DNA from: an uncultured Propionibacteriaceae bacterium
GTDB taxonomy: Bacteria > Actinomycetota > Actinomycetes > Propionibacteriales > Propionibacteriaceae
Length of the DNA stretch: 57,406 nt
Assembly (NCBI GenBank): GCA_938046585.1
Contig: CALIWR010000014.1
Location: forward strand, 1-57,406
Direction: 5' to 3'
Part shown: piece after piece, positions 41,993 to 50,626 of the stretch
How positions within the stretch are numbered: the stretch's first letter is position 1
Layout of the letters: each line of letters opens with the position of its first letter
Notes under the pieces: model-generated
The model's database searches: none
Told to the model about the DNA's origin: nothing
Seen by the model: only the letters and a program-made list of their open reading frames with translations
Position numbers and translations under genes: made by a program

Positions 41993-43123
41993 GTGAGATC
42001 GTACGGGATTGCAGCGGTGTTGTCTGGGATGCTGGCTTCGACGCTGATGCAGACCCTGCTCGCGTCGGTGATGCCGACCGTGGCCCGGGAGCTTGGCCAG
42101 AGTTGGCTGTACGGGTGGGTCTTTGCCGCCTACCTCGCCGGCTCGACTCTGCTGCTGCCACTGGCCGGGCAGCTAGCCGACCTGGTTGGGCGACGCCGGA
42201 TGTTCCAGGTCGGGGTGCTGAGTTACGGGCTGGGCACCGTCGCGGTGGCCAGCGCCCGCTCGATGCCGGTGCTGGTCGCCGCCCGGCTGGGGCAGGGGCT
42301 GGGCGCAGCGCTGCTGGCCCCGGCCGCCCTGGCGGCGATCGTCGATCTCACCGGCGGCCCGGACGGTGAACCAGCCCGACGTCGACTGTTGAGCCTGATG
42401 GGAGTGCTGCAGATGGTCGCCAATATCACCGGGCCGATCCTGGGGGCTTGGTGCACCAGCCGTCTCGGCTGGCGCTGGGCAGTACTGGTGACGCTGCCAC
42501 CGACCCTGCTGGCCACGTTACTGGGGACAACGCTGCCAGGACGAACCCGGCCGGCGCCCCGCCGGTTCTGGACCCAGCTGGACTGGCGCCAGCCACTGCC
42601 GCTGCTGCGCCACATCCCGGCGGCCCGAGCGGTCGGGGGCAGCGCGGCCCGGGCCGGGGCGACGCTGATGGCGACCGTAGCCTTCCTGCCACTGCACGTC
42701 ACGGCGGCCGGGGTACACACCGGGCAGGCCCTGTCGGTGCTGATGGTCGGGGCCGGCGGCGGAAGCCTGCTGACCGGGCTGGTGGGCCGCTGGCCCCGGT
42801 CCGCGATGCGGGCCGGTTGGGCGCTGACCGGGGCCGGGCTGGGCGCTGTGGCGCTGCTGAGCTCGCCGCCGGCACTGCTAGCCGCATCAGGGACCGTCGG
42901 GATCGGGCTGGGCATCGTACAGCCGCTGATGCTGCTGTGGGCCCAGCGCAGCGGCGGCGAGCAGGTGGCGCAGTTCAGCTCACTGGTCCAGCTCGGGCGT
43001 AATACGGGTGGGGCCGCGGCGACCTTCCTGCTAGCAGGCCTGGTCGTCCGCCACGTCACCGGGATCGCGTTCATGATCCTCGCTGTCGTGGCGCTGGCGG
43101 GTGCCCTGCGTCGTCAGTGGTAG
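41993..43123 (+). CDS. MFS drug-efflux-type transporter
   Basis: This 376-residue permease of the major facilitator superfamily resembles DHA-type drug:proton antiporters in its N-terminal half (VMPTVARELGQSWLYGW; GQLADLVGRRRMF loop between helices 2 and 3; NITGPILGAW in helix 5). It is shorter than the usual 400-500 residues, but both halves are represented by about twelve hydrophobic stretches. The start is GTG 41993, with no good ribosome site, consistent with a leaderless mRNA. It is divergent from the rifampicin-phosphotransferase-like gene, which suggests a drug-response pair. Its 3' end overlaps the PemK-like gene by ten bases. Confidence 0.85.
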   Translation: MRSYGIAAVLSGMLASTLMQTLLASVMPTVARELGQSWLYGWVFAAYLAGSTLLLPLAGQLADLVGRRRMFQVGVLSYGLGTVAVASARSMPVLVAARLGQGLGAALLAPAALAAIVDLTGGPDGEPARRRLLSLMGVLQMVANITGPILGAWCTSRLGWRWAVLVTLPPTLLATLLGTTLPGRTRPAPRRFWTQLDWRQPLPLLRHIPAARAVGGSAARAGATLMATVAFLPLHVTAAGVHTGQALSVLMVGAGGGSLLTGLVGRWPRSAMRAGWALTGAGLGAVALLSSPPALLAASGTVGIGLGIVQPLMLLWAQRSGGEQVAQFSSLVQLGRNTGGAAATFLLAGLVVRHVTGIAFMILAVVALAGALRRQW

Positions 43124-43671
43124 CGGCGCACCCCAGCGGCGACCTTGTCGAAGCGTTCCTTGTCGAGTTTCTCGGCCCGGCCGCGGACATCGTCGGGATG
43201 GATCCGGACCACCCGGTCGACCCGGACCTGGGAGCAGCGCCGACGGCTGTCCCAGGCGCCGGAGCCGATCGCGACCCAATGCCGCCCGGCCGCCTCCTCC
43301 TGCTCCGCATCGAGATCATGGTCGACGCTGGACAGGGGGCAGCCGAGCAGCCAGTCACCGTCGCGCCCGATCAGCAGCACCGGGCGGTCTTTGCCTTGGC
43401 GGTGATTCTCCTCGTACGGCACCCAGGCCCACACCACCTCACCTGGGTCGGGCAGCTTGCCGGTATGCGGGGCGTACCGGATCGAGGGCCGGCCACGATA
43501 ATCGCCCGGGTAGCGGTTCGAGAGCTTCGGCGCGTGCCGGTCGTCCGACGGTGGGCGCCGCCCGCCGGAGGCCCGTCGGACCGCGAAGGTGGCCTGGCGG
43601 GTTGCGGCGCGGACCACATCGTCGGCGATCCGGCCGAACGACTTCCACAGCTGGTCGGCGACAGACGGCAT
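43114..43671 (-). CDS. orphan PemK/MazF-like protein
   Basis: The C-terminal 115 residues have the PemK/MazF fold signature: PGEVVWAWVPYEE, DRPVLLIGRDGDWLLGCPLSS, and a late strand VDRVVRIHPDDVRG. Such proteins are usually sequence-specific endoribonuclease toxins. The first 70 residues are a basic extension not found in ordinary MazF. No antitoxin gene is next to it: neighbours are an MFS gene (convergent, overlapping by ten bases) and a TetR gene (divergent). It may belong to the actinobacterial solitary PemK-like family of unknown role. The start is MPSVADQLWK. Confidence 0.8.
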   Translation of the reverse strand: MPSVADQLWKSFGRIADDVVRAATRQATFAVRRASGGRRPPSDDRHAPKLSNRYPGDYRGRPSIRYAPHTGKLPDPGEVVWAWVPYEENHRQGKDRPVLLIGRDGDWLLGCPLSSVDHDLDAEQEEAAGRHWVAIGSGAWDSRRRCSQVRVDRVVRIHPDDVRGRAEKLDKERFDKVAAGVRRYH

Positions 43672-43802
43672 GCCCCTACCGTACTGGCCGCGCCCAGCAC
43701 CAGCTCCCGGTCCCCGCTGAACAGGCGCTAGCTGGCCGGGTCGTCGATCGGTACGTCACCATGGGATCGGCCGCCACCGGCAGCGTACGACAGGAGGACC
43801 AG

Positions 43803-44390
43803 GTGGGCGACGACTACCGCAGCCGCCCGCGGCGACGCGGGACGGCGCTGGAGGACGCCATCATGGACGCCACCATCGCCGAACTCGGCGAGGTCGGCTA
43901 CAACGGGCTCACCATCGACGCGGTGGCAAGACGGGCTGGGGCCGGGAAGACATCGGTGTATCGGCGCTGGCCAAGCCGGGTCCGGCTGGCGCAGGAGGCT
44001 GTCTACCGGCTGATCCGACAGCCGGAGCTGCCCCCGGAGCCTTCGACGATGCGCGATGACCTGCTGACCTGGATGCGAGGCCTGGCCGCGCAGGCCGACG
44101 GGCCGATGGGTGAGGCGATGCGGGGCGTCCTGAGCGCCGCGATCAGCGAGGCGGGCCAGCAGCTGGAACAGTTCTCTCATCATCGTGGCGCCACCATGAC
44201 CGGCGTGATCGTGGCCCGCGCCGTGGCCCGCGGCGAGCCAGTCAACCCGTCCCCACCATTGTCACGGTTGCAGGTGCCCTCGACGCTGATCAAGTATCAC
44301 CTGCTCACCCATCCGCTGCCGGTCGTCGACGCCGACATCGTGACCCTGGTCGATGATGTGCTGCTGCCACTGTTGCGGGCCCCGGACTGA
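43803..44390 (+). CDS. TetR-family transcriptional regulator
   Basis: This 195-residue regulator has an N-terminal helix-turn-helix (about 15-60): ALEDAIMDATIAELGEVGY, LTIDAVARRAGAGKTSVYRRWPSR. A helical ligand-binding domain ends in LVDDVLLPLLRAPD. The start is GTG 43803, with AGGAGG five bases upstream. The same frame stays open far upstream, but that DNA is antisense to the PemK-like gene. It lies directly before, and in the same frame as, the siderophore-binding-protein gene, with only 21 bases between stop and the next possible start. It may control this import operon or the divergent neighbours. Confidence 0.88.
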   Translation: MGDDYRSRPRRRGTALEDAIMDATIAELGEVGYNGLTIDAVARRAGAGKTSVYRRWPSRVRLAQEAVYRLIRQPELPPEPSTMRDDLLTWMRGLAAQADGPMGEAMRGVLSAAISEAGQQLEQFSHHRGATMTGVIVARAVARGEPVNPSPPLSRLQVPSTLIKYHLLTHPLPVVDADIVTLVDDVLLPLLRAPD

Positions 44391-44411
44391 CCCCGGAACC
44401 CGTTATCTTGC

Positions 44412-45308
44412 TTGTTTACTGGCCACTTCGGCGAGACCACCATCACGAAGAAACCAGAACGGGTCGCCACCCTCGCCTGGGCCAACCACGAGGTACCCCT
44501 GGCGCTCGGCATCGTCCCGGTCGGCATCTCCAAGACCACCTGGGGCGACGATGACACCGACGGGATGCTCCCCTGGGTCAAGGCCAAGGTGGACGAGCTC
44601 GGCGGCCCGACACCGGTGATCTTTGACGAGACCGACGGGACCCCTTTCGAGGCGGTCTCCAAGACCAACCCCGATGTGATCCTCGCTTCGTACTCCGGAA
44701 TGTCCAAGGAAGATTACGCGAAGCTGAGCAGGTTCGCTGCGGTCGTGCCCTACCCGAAGACGCCCTGGGGCACCACGATGAAGCAGATGATCCAGATCAA
44801 CGCGCAGGCCCTCGGTCGGTCTGCTAGCGGGGAGGAGCTGATCGCGAAACTCGAACAGCAGGTGAAGGATGCCTTCGCCAAGCATCCGACGCTGCTGGGC
44901 AAGAAAGTTGCCTGGGCCTTCTTCAAGGCCGAGGACCTGTCGAAGATCACCATCTACACCGCGCATGATCCGCGCGCCTCGTTCCTGGTCGAGGCAGGAA
45001 TGGCGAACCCGAGCATCATCGAGGAGCAGACCAAGGCCACCAAGACCTTCTCCGCCGAGATCTCTTCTGAGAGGCCGGAAGTTTTCGACGACGTCGACGC
45101 CTTCGTGACGTACGGCAGCAAAGATAATGCCCCACTGGTGGCGGCCATGAAGGCCCACCCGCTGGTGGGCCGGATCAAGGCGGTCGCCCAGAACCGGCTG
45201 GTATTCCTGGGCAACGGGCCGCTGGCGGCTGGCGCCAACCCTTCGCCGCTGTCGATCCCGGCAACCCTGTCGCAGTACTGCGCAAAGCTGGCCGAGGGGC
45301 TCGCATGA
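44412..45308 (+). CDS. siderophore-iron ABC transporter binding protein, 5'-truncated
   Basis: The 298-residue product matches the mature part of FepB/FhuD-like iron-siderophore binding lipoproteins: FGETTITKKPERVATL, LGIVPVGI, NPDVILASYSGM, and the closing FLGNGPLAAGANPSPLSIPATL. It begins where such mature proteins begin their first conserved strand. The signal peptide, lipobox cysteine and first residues, normally 40-60 amino acids, are absent. The only nearby start is TTG 44412, without a good ribosome site. The frame continues back to the TetR stop codon at 44388-44390. A deletion that removed the intergenic region and gene start is the simplest explanation. As it stands the protein would stay in the cytoplasm. 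Confidence 0.8.
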   Translation: MFTGHFGETTITKKPERVATLAWANHEVPLALGIVPVGISKTTWGDDDTDGMLPWVKAKVDELGGPTPVIFDETDGTPFEAVSKTNPDVILASYSGMSKEDYAKLSRFAAVVPYPKTPWGTTMKQMIQINAQALGRSASGEELIAKLEQQVKDAFAKHPTLLGKKVAWAFFKAEDLSKITIYTAHDPRASFLVEAGMANPSIIEEQTKATKTFSAEISSERPEVFDDVDAFVTYGSKDNAPLVAAMKAHPLVGRIKAVAQNRLVFLGNGPLAAGANPSPLSIPATLSQYCAKLAEGLA

Positions 45309-45340
45309 GCGCGGCCACGAGGCTGAGACGGCGACGCTGA
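45305..45340 (+). other. 11-codon mini-ORF bridging binding protein and permease
   Basis: ATG at 45305 overlaps the binding-protein stop (ATGA) and the reading frame MSAATRLRRRR ends in a TGA whose A starts the permease ATG (TGATG). This chain of overlaps would let terminating ribosomes reach the permease. It could also be the remnant of an original permease start lost by frameshift. Confidence 0.45.
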
Positions 45341-46428
45341 TGCCGTCCTCCCTGCTGCACGACGATCCGCAGCCAGCCACCCCAGGGACCTTACCGGCAG
45401 CCCCGGAGCGGGATCTGGCGACTGCGGTGCGCCGTTCGACCGGACTACGGCTCTGCTGGCTGCTGGTCACCTTGCTGGTGCTGGCTGGTCTGGTGGCGTT
45501 GTCGGTGATGTTCGGCGTTCGCGATACCTCGTTCGCCGACGCGGTCAGCGCCTTGCAGGGGCTGACCCAGACCACCGGGCAAGCCGCCGCCGCGACCCGG
45601 ATCCCGCGTACCGTGCTCGGCTTGCTGGCCGGGGCGGCGCTGGCGGTGGCCGGCGCCACGATGCAGGCTGTCACCCGCAACCCGCTGGCTGATCCCGGGA
45701 TCTTCGGGGTGCTGTCGGGGGCATCGCTGGCGGTGGCGATCGGAATGGTTTTCTTCGACCTCTCCCACCCGTACGCGACTCTGGCTGTCGCCATCGTCGG
45801 TTCCGCAACGGCCGCGCTCTTCGTGTACAGCGTTGGCTCGTTGGGCCGCGGCGGCGCCACCCCCCTAAAGTTGGCGCTCGCCGGCGCGGCCACCTCAGCG
45901 GCCGTATCCTCGCTGGTCAGCGCGGTCATGCTGCCGAACCTGCGGGAGATGGAGAGCTTCCGGTTCTGGCAGATCGGCGGGATTGGTGGCGGCAGCTGGG
46001 ACCGGGTCGGCCTGATCAGCCCGTTCCTGGTGATCGGGCTGCTGGTCTGCCTGGCGAGCGGCCGGGGCCTCAACTCCCTGGCGTTGGGCGACGATGTCGC
46101 GACCGGCCTGGGCGAGAATGTCCTGCGGACTCGGGTGCTGGCCTCCCTGGGAGCGGTCATCCTGTGCGGTATCGCGACCGCGGCCTGCGGCCCGATCGGT
46201 TTCGTCGGGCTGGTCGTGCCGCACATCGTACGGTTGCTGGTCGGGACCGACCACCGCTGGCTGCTGCCGTTCTCGGCGCTGGTCGGCGCGGGGCTGCTGG
46301 TAGCTGCCGACACGGTGGGCCGGGTCATCGCCCGCCCGTCGGAGGTGCAAGTCGGCATCATCACCCCATTCCTCGGGGCCCCGTTCTTCATCTGGATCGT
46401 CCGCCGGCAGAAGGTGCGTGAGCTGTGA
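45340..46428 (+). CDS. FecCD-type siderophore ABC permease, first subunit
   Basis: This 362-residue membrane permease of the BtuC/FecCD family has about ten helices. Signatures are RIPRTVLGLLAGAALAVAG, MQAVTRNPLADPGIFGV, the coupling region DDVATGLGENV, and GPIGFVGLVVPHIVRLLVG. It has a longer, Pro-rich N-terminus than usual. The ATG overlaps the stop of an 11-codon mini-ORF (45305-45340), which itself overlaps the binding-protein stop. With only a weak ribosome site, translation probably depends on coupling. It forms the importer with the next two genes. Confidence 0.92.
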   Translation: MPSSLLHDDPQPATPGTLPAAPERDLATAVRRSTGLRLCWLLVTLLVLAGLVALSVMFGVRDTSFADAVSALQGLTQTTGQAAAATRIPRTVLGLLAGAALAVAGATMQAVTRNPLADPGIFGVLSGASLAVAIGMVFFDLSHPYATLAVAIVGSATAALFVYSVGSLGRGGATPLKLALAGAATSAAVSSLVSAVMLPNLREMESFRFWQIGGIGGGSWDRVGLISPFLVIGLLVCLASGRGLNSLALGDDVATGLGENVLRTRVLASLGAVILCGIATAACGPIGFVGLVVPHIVRLLVGTDHRWLLPFSALVGAGLLVAADTVGRVIARPSEVQVGIITPFLGAPFFIWIVRRQKVREL

Positions 46429-47462
46429 GCACCCTGGAGGTACCCGTCGTCGAATTGCGGGCCGCGCGTCGCCGCCGGGTCCTCGGCCACTGGATGGTCG
46501 TCATGGTCCTGGTGACGCTGGTGGTGGCGCTGTGGGTGGCGTCGCTGATGATGGGTGAGACCACGTACAGCCTGGGCGAGGTGTGGCAGGTGATCTGGGG
46601 CGAGCGGGTACCCGGCGCCAGCTTCGCGGTTGGCGAACTGCGGCTACCGCGGGCCACGCTAGGTCTGCTGGCCGGGCTCGCGTACGGGGCTGCGGGCGTG
46701 AGTTTTCAGACTCTGTTGCGCAACCAGCTGGCTTCTCCCGACATCATCGGGATCTCCGCCGGGGCGAGTGTGGCCGGCGTAATCGGGATCATCCTGCTAG
46801 GTCTGTCGGAGATCGCCGTCTCGGCTTTCGCCCTGGCGGCGGCGTTGGCGACCGCGATCACTATCTACCTGCTGAGTTTGAAGGGTGGTTTCGCGGGTAC
46901 CCGGCTGATTTTGATCGGGATCGGGGTCTCGTCGATGCTGGCCTCGGTGGTGAGTTATGTCCTGTCGAAGGCCAACCAGTGGGACCTCGCCACCGCCACC
47001 CGCTGGCTGACTGGTTCCCTGAATACCGCCACCTGGGAACGGGTGGCCCCCCTGGCAGTGGCCTGCGTGGTGATCCTGCCGCTGATGTGGGTCTCGTCCT
47101 CGCAGCTGGGTACTCTGCGGTTCGGTGACGAGACCGCCGCCGGGCTCGGGGTACGGGTACGGTCGGTACGGCTGTGGACGATCATCGCCGCTGTCACCCT
47201 GGTCGCGGTCGCCACTGCCTCTTGCGGACCGGTCGCCTTCGTTGCCTTCATGTCGGGACCGGTCGCGGCCCGGCTTAGCCGGACCGCCCCGTCCCTGGTC
47301 CTGCTGTCGTCACTGGTCGGGGCGGCGCTGGTGCTGGCCTCGGACCTGGCCGGGCAATACCTGCTCGGCACCCGCTACCCGGTCGGGGTGATCACCGGTG
47401 CCCTGGGGGCACCGTTCCTGGTCTATCTCCTGGTCCGTTCCAACCGCACTCGCCGCAACTGA
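46425..47462 (+). CDS. FecCD-type siderophore ABC permease, second subunit
   Basis: This 345-residue FecCD/BtuC-family permease pairs with the preceding one as a heterodimer in the membrane. Visible signatures are LPRATLGLLAGLAYGAAGV, FQTLLRNQLASPDIIGISAGAS, GDETAAGLGVRV and CGPVAFVAFMSGPVAARL. GTG start in a GTGA overlap with the upstream permease. The ATPase gene follows ten bases later. Iron-siderophore complexes are the most likely cargo, given the binding protein and the siderophore-interacting protein in the same operon. Confidence 0.92.
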   Translation: MSTLEVPVVELRAARRRRVLGHWMVVMVLVTLVVALWVASLMMGETTYSLGEVWQVIWGERVPGASFAVGELRLPRATLGLLAGLAYGAAGVSFQTLLRNQLASPDIIGISAGASVAGVIGIILLGLSEIAVSAFALAAALATAITIYLLSLKGGFAGTRLILIGIGVSSMLASVVSYVLSKANQWDLATATRWLTGSLNTATWERVAPLAVACVVILPLMWVSSSQLGTLRFGDETAAGLGVRVRSVRLWTIIAAVTLVAVATASCGPVAFVAFMSGPVAARLSRTAPSLVLLSSLVGAALVLASDLAGQYLLGTRYPVGVITGALGAPFLVYLLVRSNRTRRN

Positions 47463-47472
47463 AGGAAACATC

Positions 47473-48282
47473 ATGACCGATCAGCGCAGCCTGCAGGCCA
47501 TCGGCCTGGGACTTGGCTACGGGGAGCGCTCGGTGATCAGCGGGCTGGACCTGGACATCGCACCAGGCCAGATCACGTCGATCGTCGGGGCTAACGGCTG
47601 CGGCAAGTCGACGCTGCTGCGGGCCTTGGCCCGGCTATTGGTGCCCCAATCCGGGCAAGTGGTCCTGGACGGGCTGGCCCTCCAGGAACGCCCGACTAAG
47701 GAGCTCGCGAAGATACTCGGGCTGCTGCCGCAGTCCCCGACCGCGCCGGAGGGGATCGTCGTAGCCGACCTGGTCGGCCGCGGCCGCCACCCGCATCAGG
47801 GGGTGCTGGGCCTGTGGAGCCAGCGCGACTACGAGGTGGTGGCGCAGTCGCTGGCGGCGACTCGTACCTCAGCATTAGCTGACCGTCCGATCGACGAATT
47901 GTCGGGCGGCCAGCGGCAGCGGGTGTGGATCGCGATGGCGTTAGCGCAGGAGACGGACATCCTGCTGCTCGACGAGCCGACCACGTACCTCGACATCGCC
48001 AACCAGCTCGAGATCCTCGACCTGGTGACCGACCTCAACCAGCGCCGGGGCACTACCGTGGTGATGGTCCTGCACGACCTGGGTTTGGCGGCCCGCTATT
48101 CCCACCAGCTGGTCGCGATGCGTGACGGCGGTATCCTCGCCTGCGGCACCCCGCAGGAGGTGGTGACAGTGGAGACGGTCCACGCCGTGTTCGGGATCGA
48201 CTCGCTGGTGATCACCGACCCGGTCTCCGGGTCCCCGCTGGTGATGCCGATCGGGCGACATCACGCAACACAGCTGACCTGA
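47473..48282 (+). CDS. siderophore ABC transporter ATP-binding protein
   Basis: This 269-residue ABC ATPase of the FepC/FhuC type has Walker A GANGCGKST, the Q-loop in LGLLPQSP, signature LSGGQRQR, Walker B ILLLDEP, and the switch histidine in MVLHDLG, all intact. The start MTDQRSLQA has GAAGGAAA upstream. A longer in-frame start overlaps the permease and is rejected. It energises import by the two permeases upstream. The stop overlaps the ATG of the siderophore-interacting protein (TGATG). Confidence 0.94.
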   Translation: MTDQRSLQAIGLGLGYGERSVISGLDLDIAPGQITSIVGANGCGKSTLLRALARLLVPQSGQVVLDGLALQERPTKELAKILGLLPQSPTAPEGIVVADLVGRGRHPHQGVLGLWSQRDYEVVAQSLAATRTSALADRPIDELSGGQRQRVWIAMALAQETDILLLDEPTTYLDIANQLEILDLVTDLNQRRGTTVVMVLHDLGLAARYSHQLVAMRDGGILACGTPQEVVTVETVHAVFGIDSLVITDPVSGSPLVMPIGRHHATQLT

Positions 48283-49169
48283 TGGTATTTGTCGCGGTCG
48301 AGGCCACGGTCTGGCGGGTCGAACGGGTCTCGCCCAGTTTCGTACGGATCGGGTTCACTACCCCACCCGGTTTCGGCAGGGCCGGTCCGGTGTATGACCA
48401 ACGGATCAAGGTGGTGTTCCCCGGCGCCAACGGCCTGTTCCGCTACGACGGGCCGGACTGGTTCGAGCGGTGGTGTACCGCCCCGGTTGAAGTGCGCGGG
48501 GCGATGCGGACATATTCGATCCGCGCCATCGAACGCCCGCCACAGTCGACCCGGGTCACGATCGATATCGTCCTGCATCCGGGCGCTGAGGGGCCAGCCT
48601 CGGCCTGGGCCGCCCGCGCCCAGCCGGGCGACCGGGTGATGCTGCTCGGCCCAAGCCGAGATGGGCCGGTGTCAGGGATCGAGTTCGCGCCCGGCAAGGC
48701 CGAGCGGATTATCCTGGCCGGCGATGAGACGGCTGCCCCGGCGATCGCCCGGATCCTGGAGGACCTGCCCCGACGGGCGCGCGGGATCGCGTACATCGAG
48801 GTTCCCGTCGCCGCCGACCGGCTCCCGATCGACGCCCCGCCCGGGATTAGGGTGGTGTGGCTGCCCCGCGAGGGGACCAGTCATGGTTCCCGGCTGGCCG
48901 CGGCCCTGCTCCCGGACCTGACTGATCCTGACCCGGACGAACCGGTCGAGGAGCCTTTCGATGCTCCTCTGGTCTGGGAGACACCGACCTATTCGTCGCG
49001 GGGTGAGCCGGTGGCCGCGGCGGTCCCGGCCACCGGGACTTACTGGTGGATCGCGGGCGAAGCCGGCATGGTCACGCGGCTGCGCCGCCGACTGATCCGC
49101 GGCTACGGCGTCGAACGCCACCAGATCGCTTTTATGGGTTACTGGAGGCAGGGCCTCACTCTCGACTGA
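48282..49169 (+). CDS. siderophore-interacting protein (flavin-dependent ferric reductase)
   Basis: This 295-residue protein is of the ViuB/YqjH family, cytoplasmic flavin-dependent reductases that release iron from imported ferric siderophores. The FAD-binding part has MRTYSIRAIE (RxYS/T motif), then HPGAEGPASAWAARAQPGD with the family HGxxGPAS-like stretch and GPSRDG. The NAD(P)H-binding half has ILAGDETAAPAIARIL and WWIAGEAGMV. ATG start overlaps the ATPase stop. It completes an uptake-and-release operon and supplies a reason to think the cargo is ferric siderophore, even though the binding protein is truncated. Confidence 0.92.
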   Translation: MVFVAVEATVWRVERVSPSFVRIGFTTPPGFGRAGPVYDQRIKVVFPGANGLFRYDGPDWFERWCTAPVEVRGAMRTYSIRAIERPPQSTRVTIDIVLHPGAEGPASAWAARAQPGDRVMLLGPSRDGPVSGIEFAPGKAERIILAGDETAAPAIARILEDLPRRARGIAYIEVPVAADRLPIDAPPGIRVVWLPREGTSHGSRLAAALLPDLTDPDPDEPVEEPFDAPLVWETPTYSSRGEPVAAAVPATGTYWWIAGEAGMVTRLRRRLIRGYGVERHQIAFMGYWRQGLTLD

Positions 49170-49202
49170 GCGGCTGTTGCTGGCCGGGGCTCGGGTCTCT
49201 TG

Positions 49203-50039
49203 TCACTTCTGGCTGAAGGCGGCCTCGCGTGGGTCTGGGTAGAGCCGGCGGCCTCGTTCCAGCCCGGTCAGGTCGGCCATCTCGGCGTCGCTCAGGTCAA
49301 AACCGAGGATGTCGAGGTTGCTCACGATCCGCTGCGGGGTGACCGATGTCGAGATCACCACACGGCCCTGCTGCAGGTGCCAACGCAGCACCACCTGCGC
49401 TGGAGATACCTGATGTGCCGCGGCGATCCGGACTACGACCGGCTCGGACAGGTCTTCGCCCCTGCCGATCGACCCGTACGCCTCGACCGTGATGCCTTGC
49501 TGCCGGGACGCCTCCTGGGTCGGGATCTGCTGACAGGTGGGATGGATCTCGACCTGGTTCACCATCGGCACCACCGTGGCTGCGCCCTGCAGCCGGTCCA
49601 GGTGTTCAGGCAGGAAGTTGGAGACCCCGATCGCGCGTACCGCGCCTTCGTCGTACAGCCTCTCGAAGGCCCGCCAGGTCTCGGGCGCCAGCCAGATGCT
49701 GGGCACCGGCCAGTGGATCAGGTACAGGTCCACCACGTCGACCCCGAGCGCTGCCCGGCTGTTCTCGAAGGCCCGCAGCGCGCTCTCGTATCCCTGATCG
49801 CCATTGCGGAGCTTGGTGGTGACGAAGACTTCGCCGCGGCGTAACCCACTGGCCCGCAGCGCAGCCCCGACTCCGGCCTCGTTCCGGTACGCGGCAGCCG
49901 TGTCGATATGGCGATAGCCGGCTTCCAAGGCCTGCTCCACCACCTGCTGGGTCTCGGCGGTATCCACCCGGAAGGTCCCGAACCCGACCCGCGGGATCTC
50001 GACACCATTGGCAAGGGCGATCGTCGGCCGGATTGTCAT
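49203..50039 (-). CDS. aldo/keto reductase
   Basis: This 278-residue NADPH-dependent oxidoreductase has the (beta/alpha)8 fold. The catalytic tetrad is visible as Asp and Tyr in HIDTAAAYRNEAGVG, Lys in VFVTTKL, and His in LYLIHWPVP. The C-terminal cofactor segment VISTSVTPQRI takes the place of the usual IPKS motif. It resembles 2,5-diketo-gluconate-reductase-type enzymes, but the substrate cannot be told. The start is ATG 50039 (MTIRPTIAL). A GTG two codons upstream is possible. It converges with the siderophore operon across 33 bases. Confidence 0.92.
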   Translation of the reverse strand: MTIRPTIALANGVEIPRVGFGTFRVDTAETQQVVEQALEAGYRHIDTAAAYRNEAGVGAALRASGLRRGEVFVTTKLRNGDQGYESALRAFENSRAALGVDVVDLYLIHWPVPSIWLAPETWRAFERLYDEGAVRAIGVSNFLPEHLDRLQGAATVVPMVNQVEIHPTCQQIPTQEASRQQGITVEAYGSIGRGEDLSEPVVVRIAAAHQVSPAQVVLRWHLQQGRVVISTSVTPQRIVSNLDILGFDLSDAEMADLTGLERGRRLYPDPREAAFSQK

Positions 50040-50164
50040 GCGCACAACCTAGGCTTCCCGGGGTGCAGCGAAACCTCTGCTCCAGAGGGAACCGCTCCTA
50101 CGTCGCCGTTGATCGAGGCGCAGGATCATCCCCGGCTTGGTGGAGGTGGCTGCTATTGTCATGA

Positions 50165-50626
50165 TTGGAGGTGGACAACACGGCGAATCACACAGCCCGA
50201 CAGATCGCCGAATGGTTCCTTGCATGGGGTGAACACAACGATGCCCCGCTGAGCAACCTGAAGTTGCAGAAACTTCTCTACTATGCCCAGGGGCATTATC
50301 TGGGGGATCACGCGAAGCCGCTTTTTGAAGATGAGATTGAGGCCTGGGTGCATGGCCCGGTAGTACGATCCATCTACCATTTCCTGAAGAGTTCCGGCAG
50401 GGGCCCAATCGACGTCGATGAGGTCGTGGGAGATGATTTTAATTGGGATTCTTTCCGGGATGTCGAGGAAGATCTCATGCGCGTCTGGAACACCTATGGG
50501 AAATACGAGGCCTGGGCTTTGCGGGAGCGCACCCACCGCGAGGATCCATGGAAATCCACCTTCGACCATGAGGCGAGGTATCGCGTCATCCCGAAAGAGA
50601 CCATGCAGAAATTCTTTGCCCGATGA
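50165..50626 (+). CDS. Panacea-domain antitoxin, second locus
   Basis: This 153-residue protein has a Panacea domain over nearly its whole length: NLKLQKLLYYAQGHYLG, EDEIEAWVHGPVVRSIY, and the late RTHREDPWKSTF. Panacea proteins neutralise varied toxins encoded next to them. Start choice is uncertain: TTG 50165 or GTG 50171, both following a -10-like TATTGT (50154-50159), so the mRNA may be nearly leaderless. Its stop overlaps the next gene as ATGA. Base composition is clearly more AT-rich than neighbours, suggesting recent acquisition with its partner. Confidence 0.87.
   Translation: MEVDNTANHTARQIAEWFLAWGEHNDAPLSNLKLQKLLYYAQGHYLGDHAKPLFEDEIEAWVHGPVVRSIYHFLKSSGRGPIDVDEVVGDDFNWDSFRDVEEDLMRVWNTYGKYEAWALRERTHREDPWKSTFDHEARYRVIPKETMQKFFAR

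Noticed and set aside
43101..43802. N-terminal extension of the TetR protein
   Set aside because: The in-frame extension is antisense to the PemK-like gene and Arg/Pro-rich; a strong AGGAGG site directly precedes the GTG at 43803.
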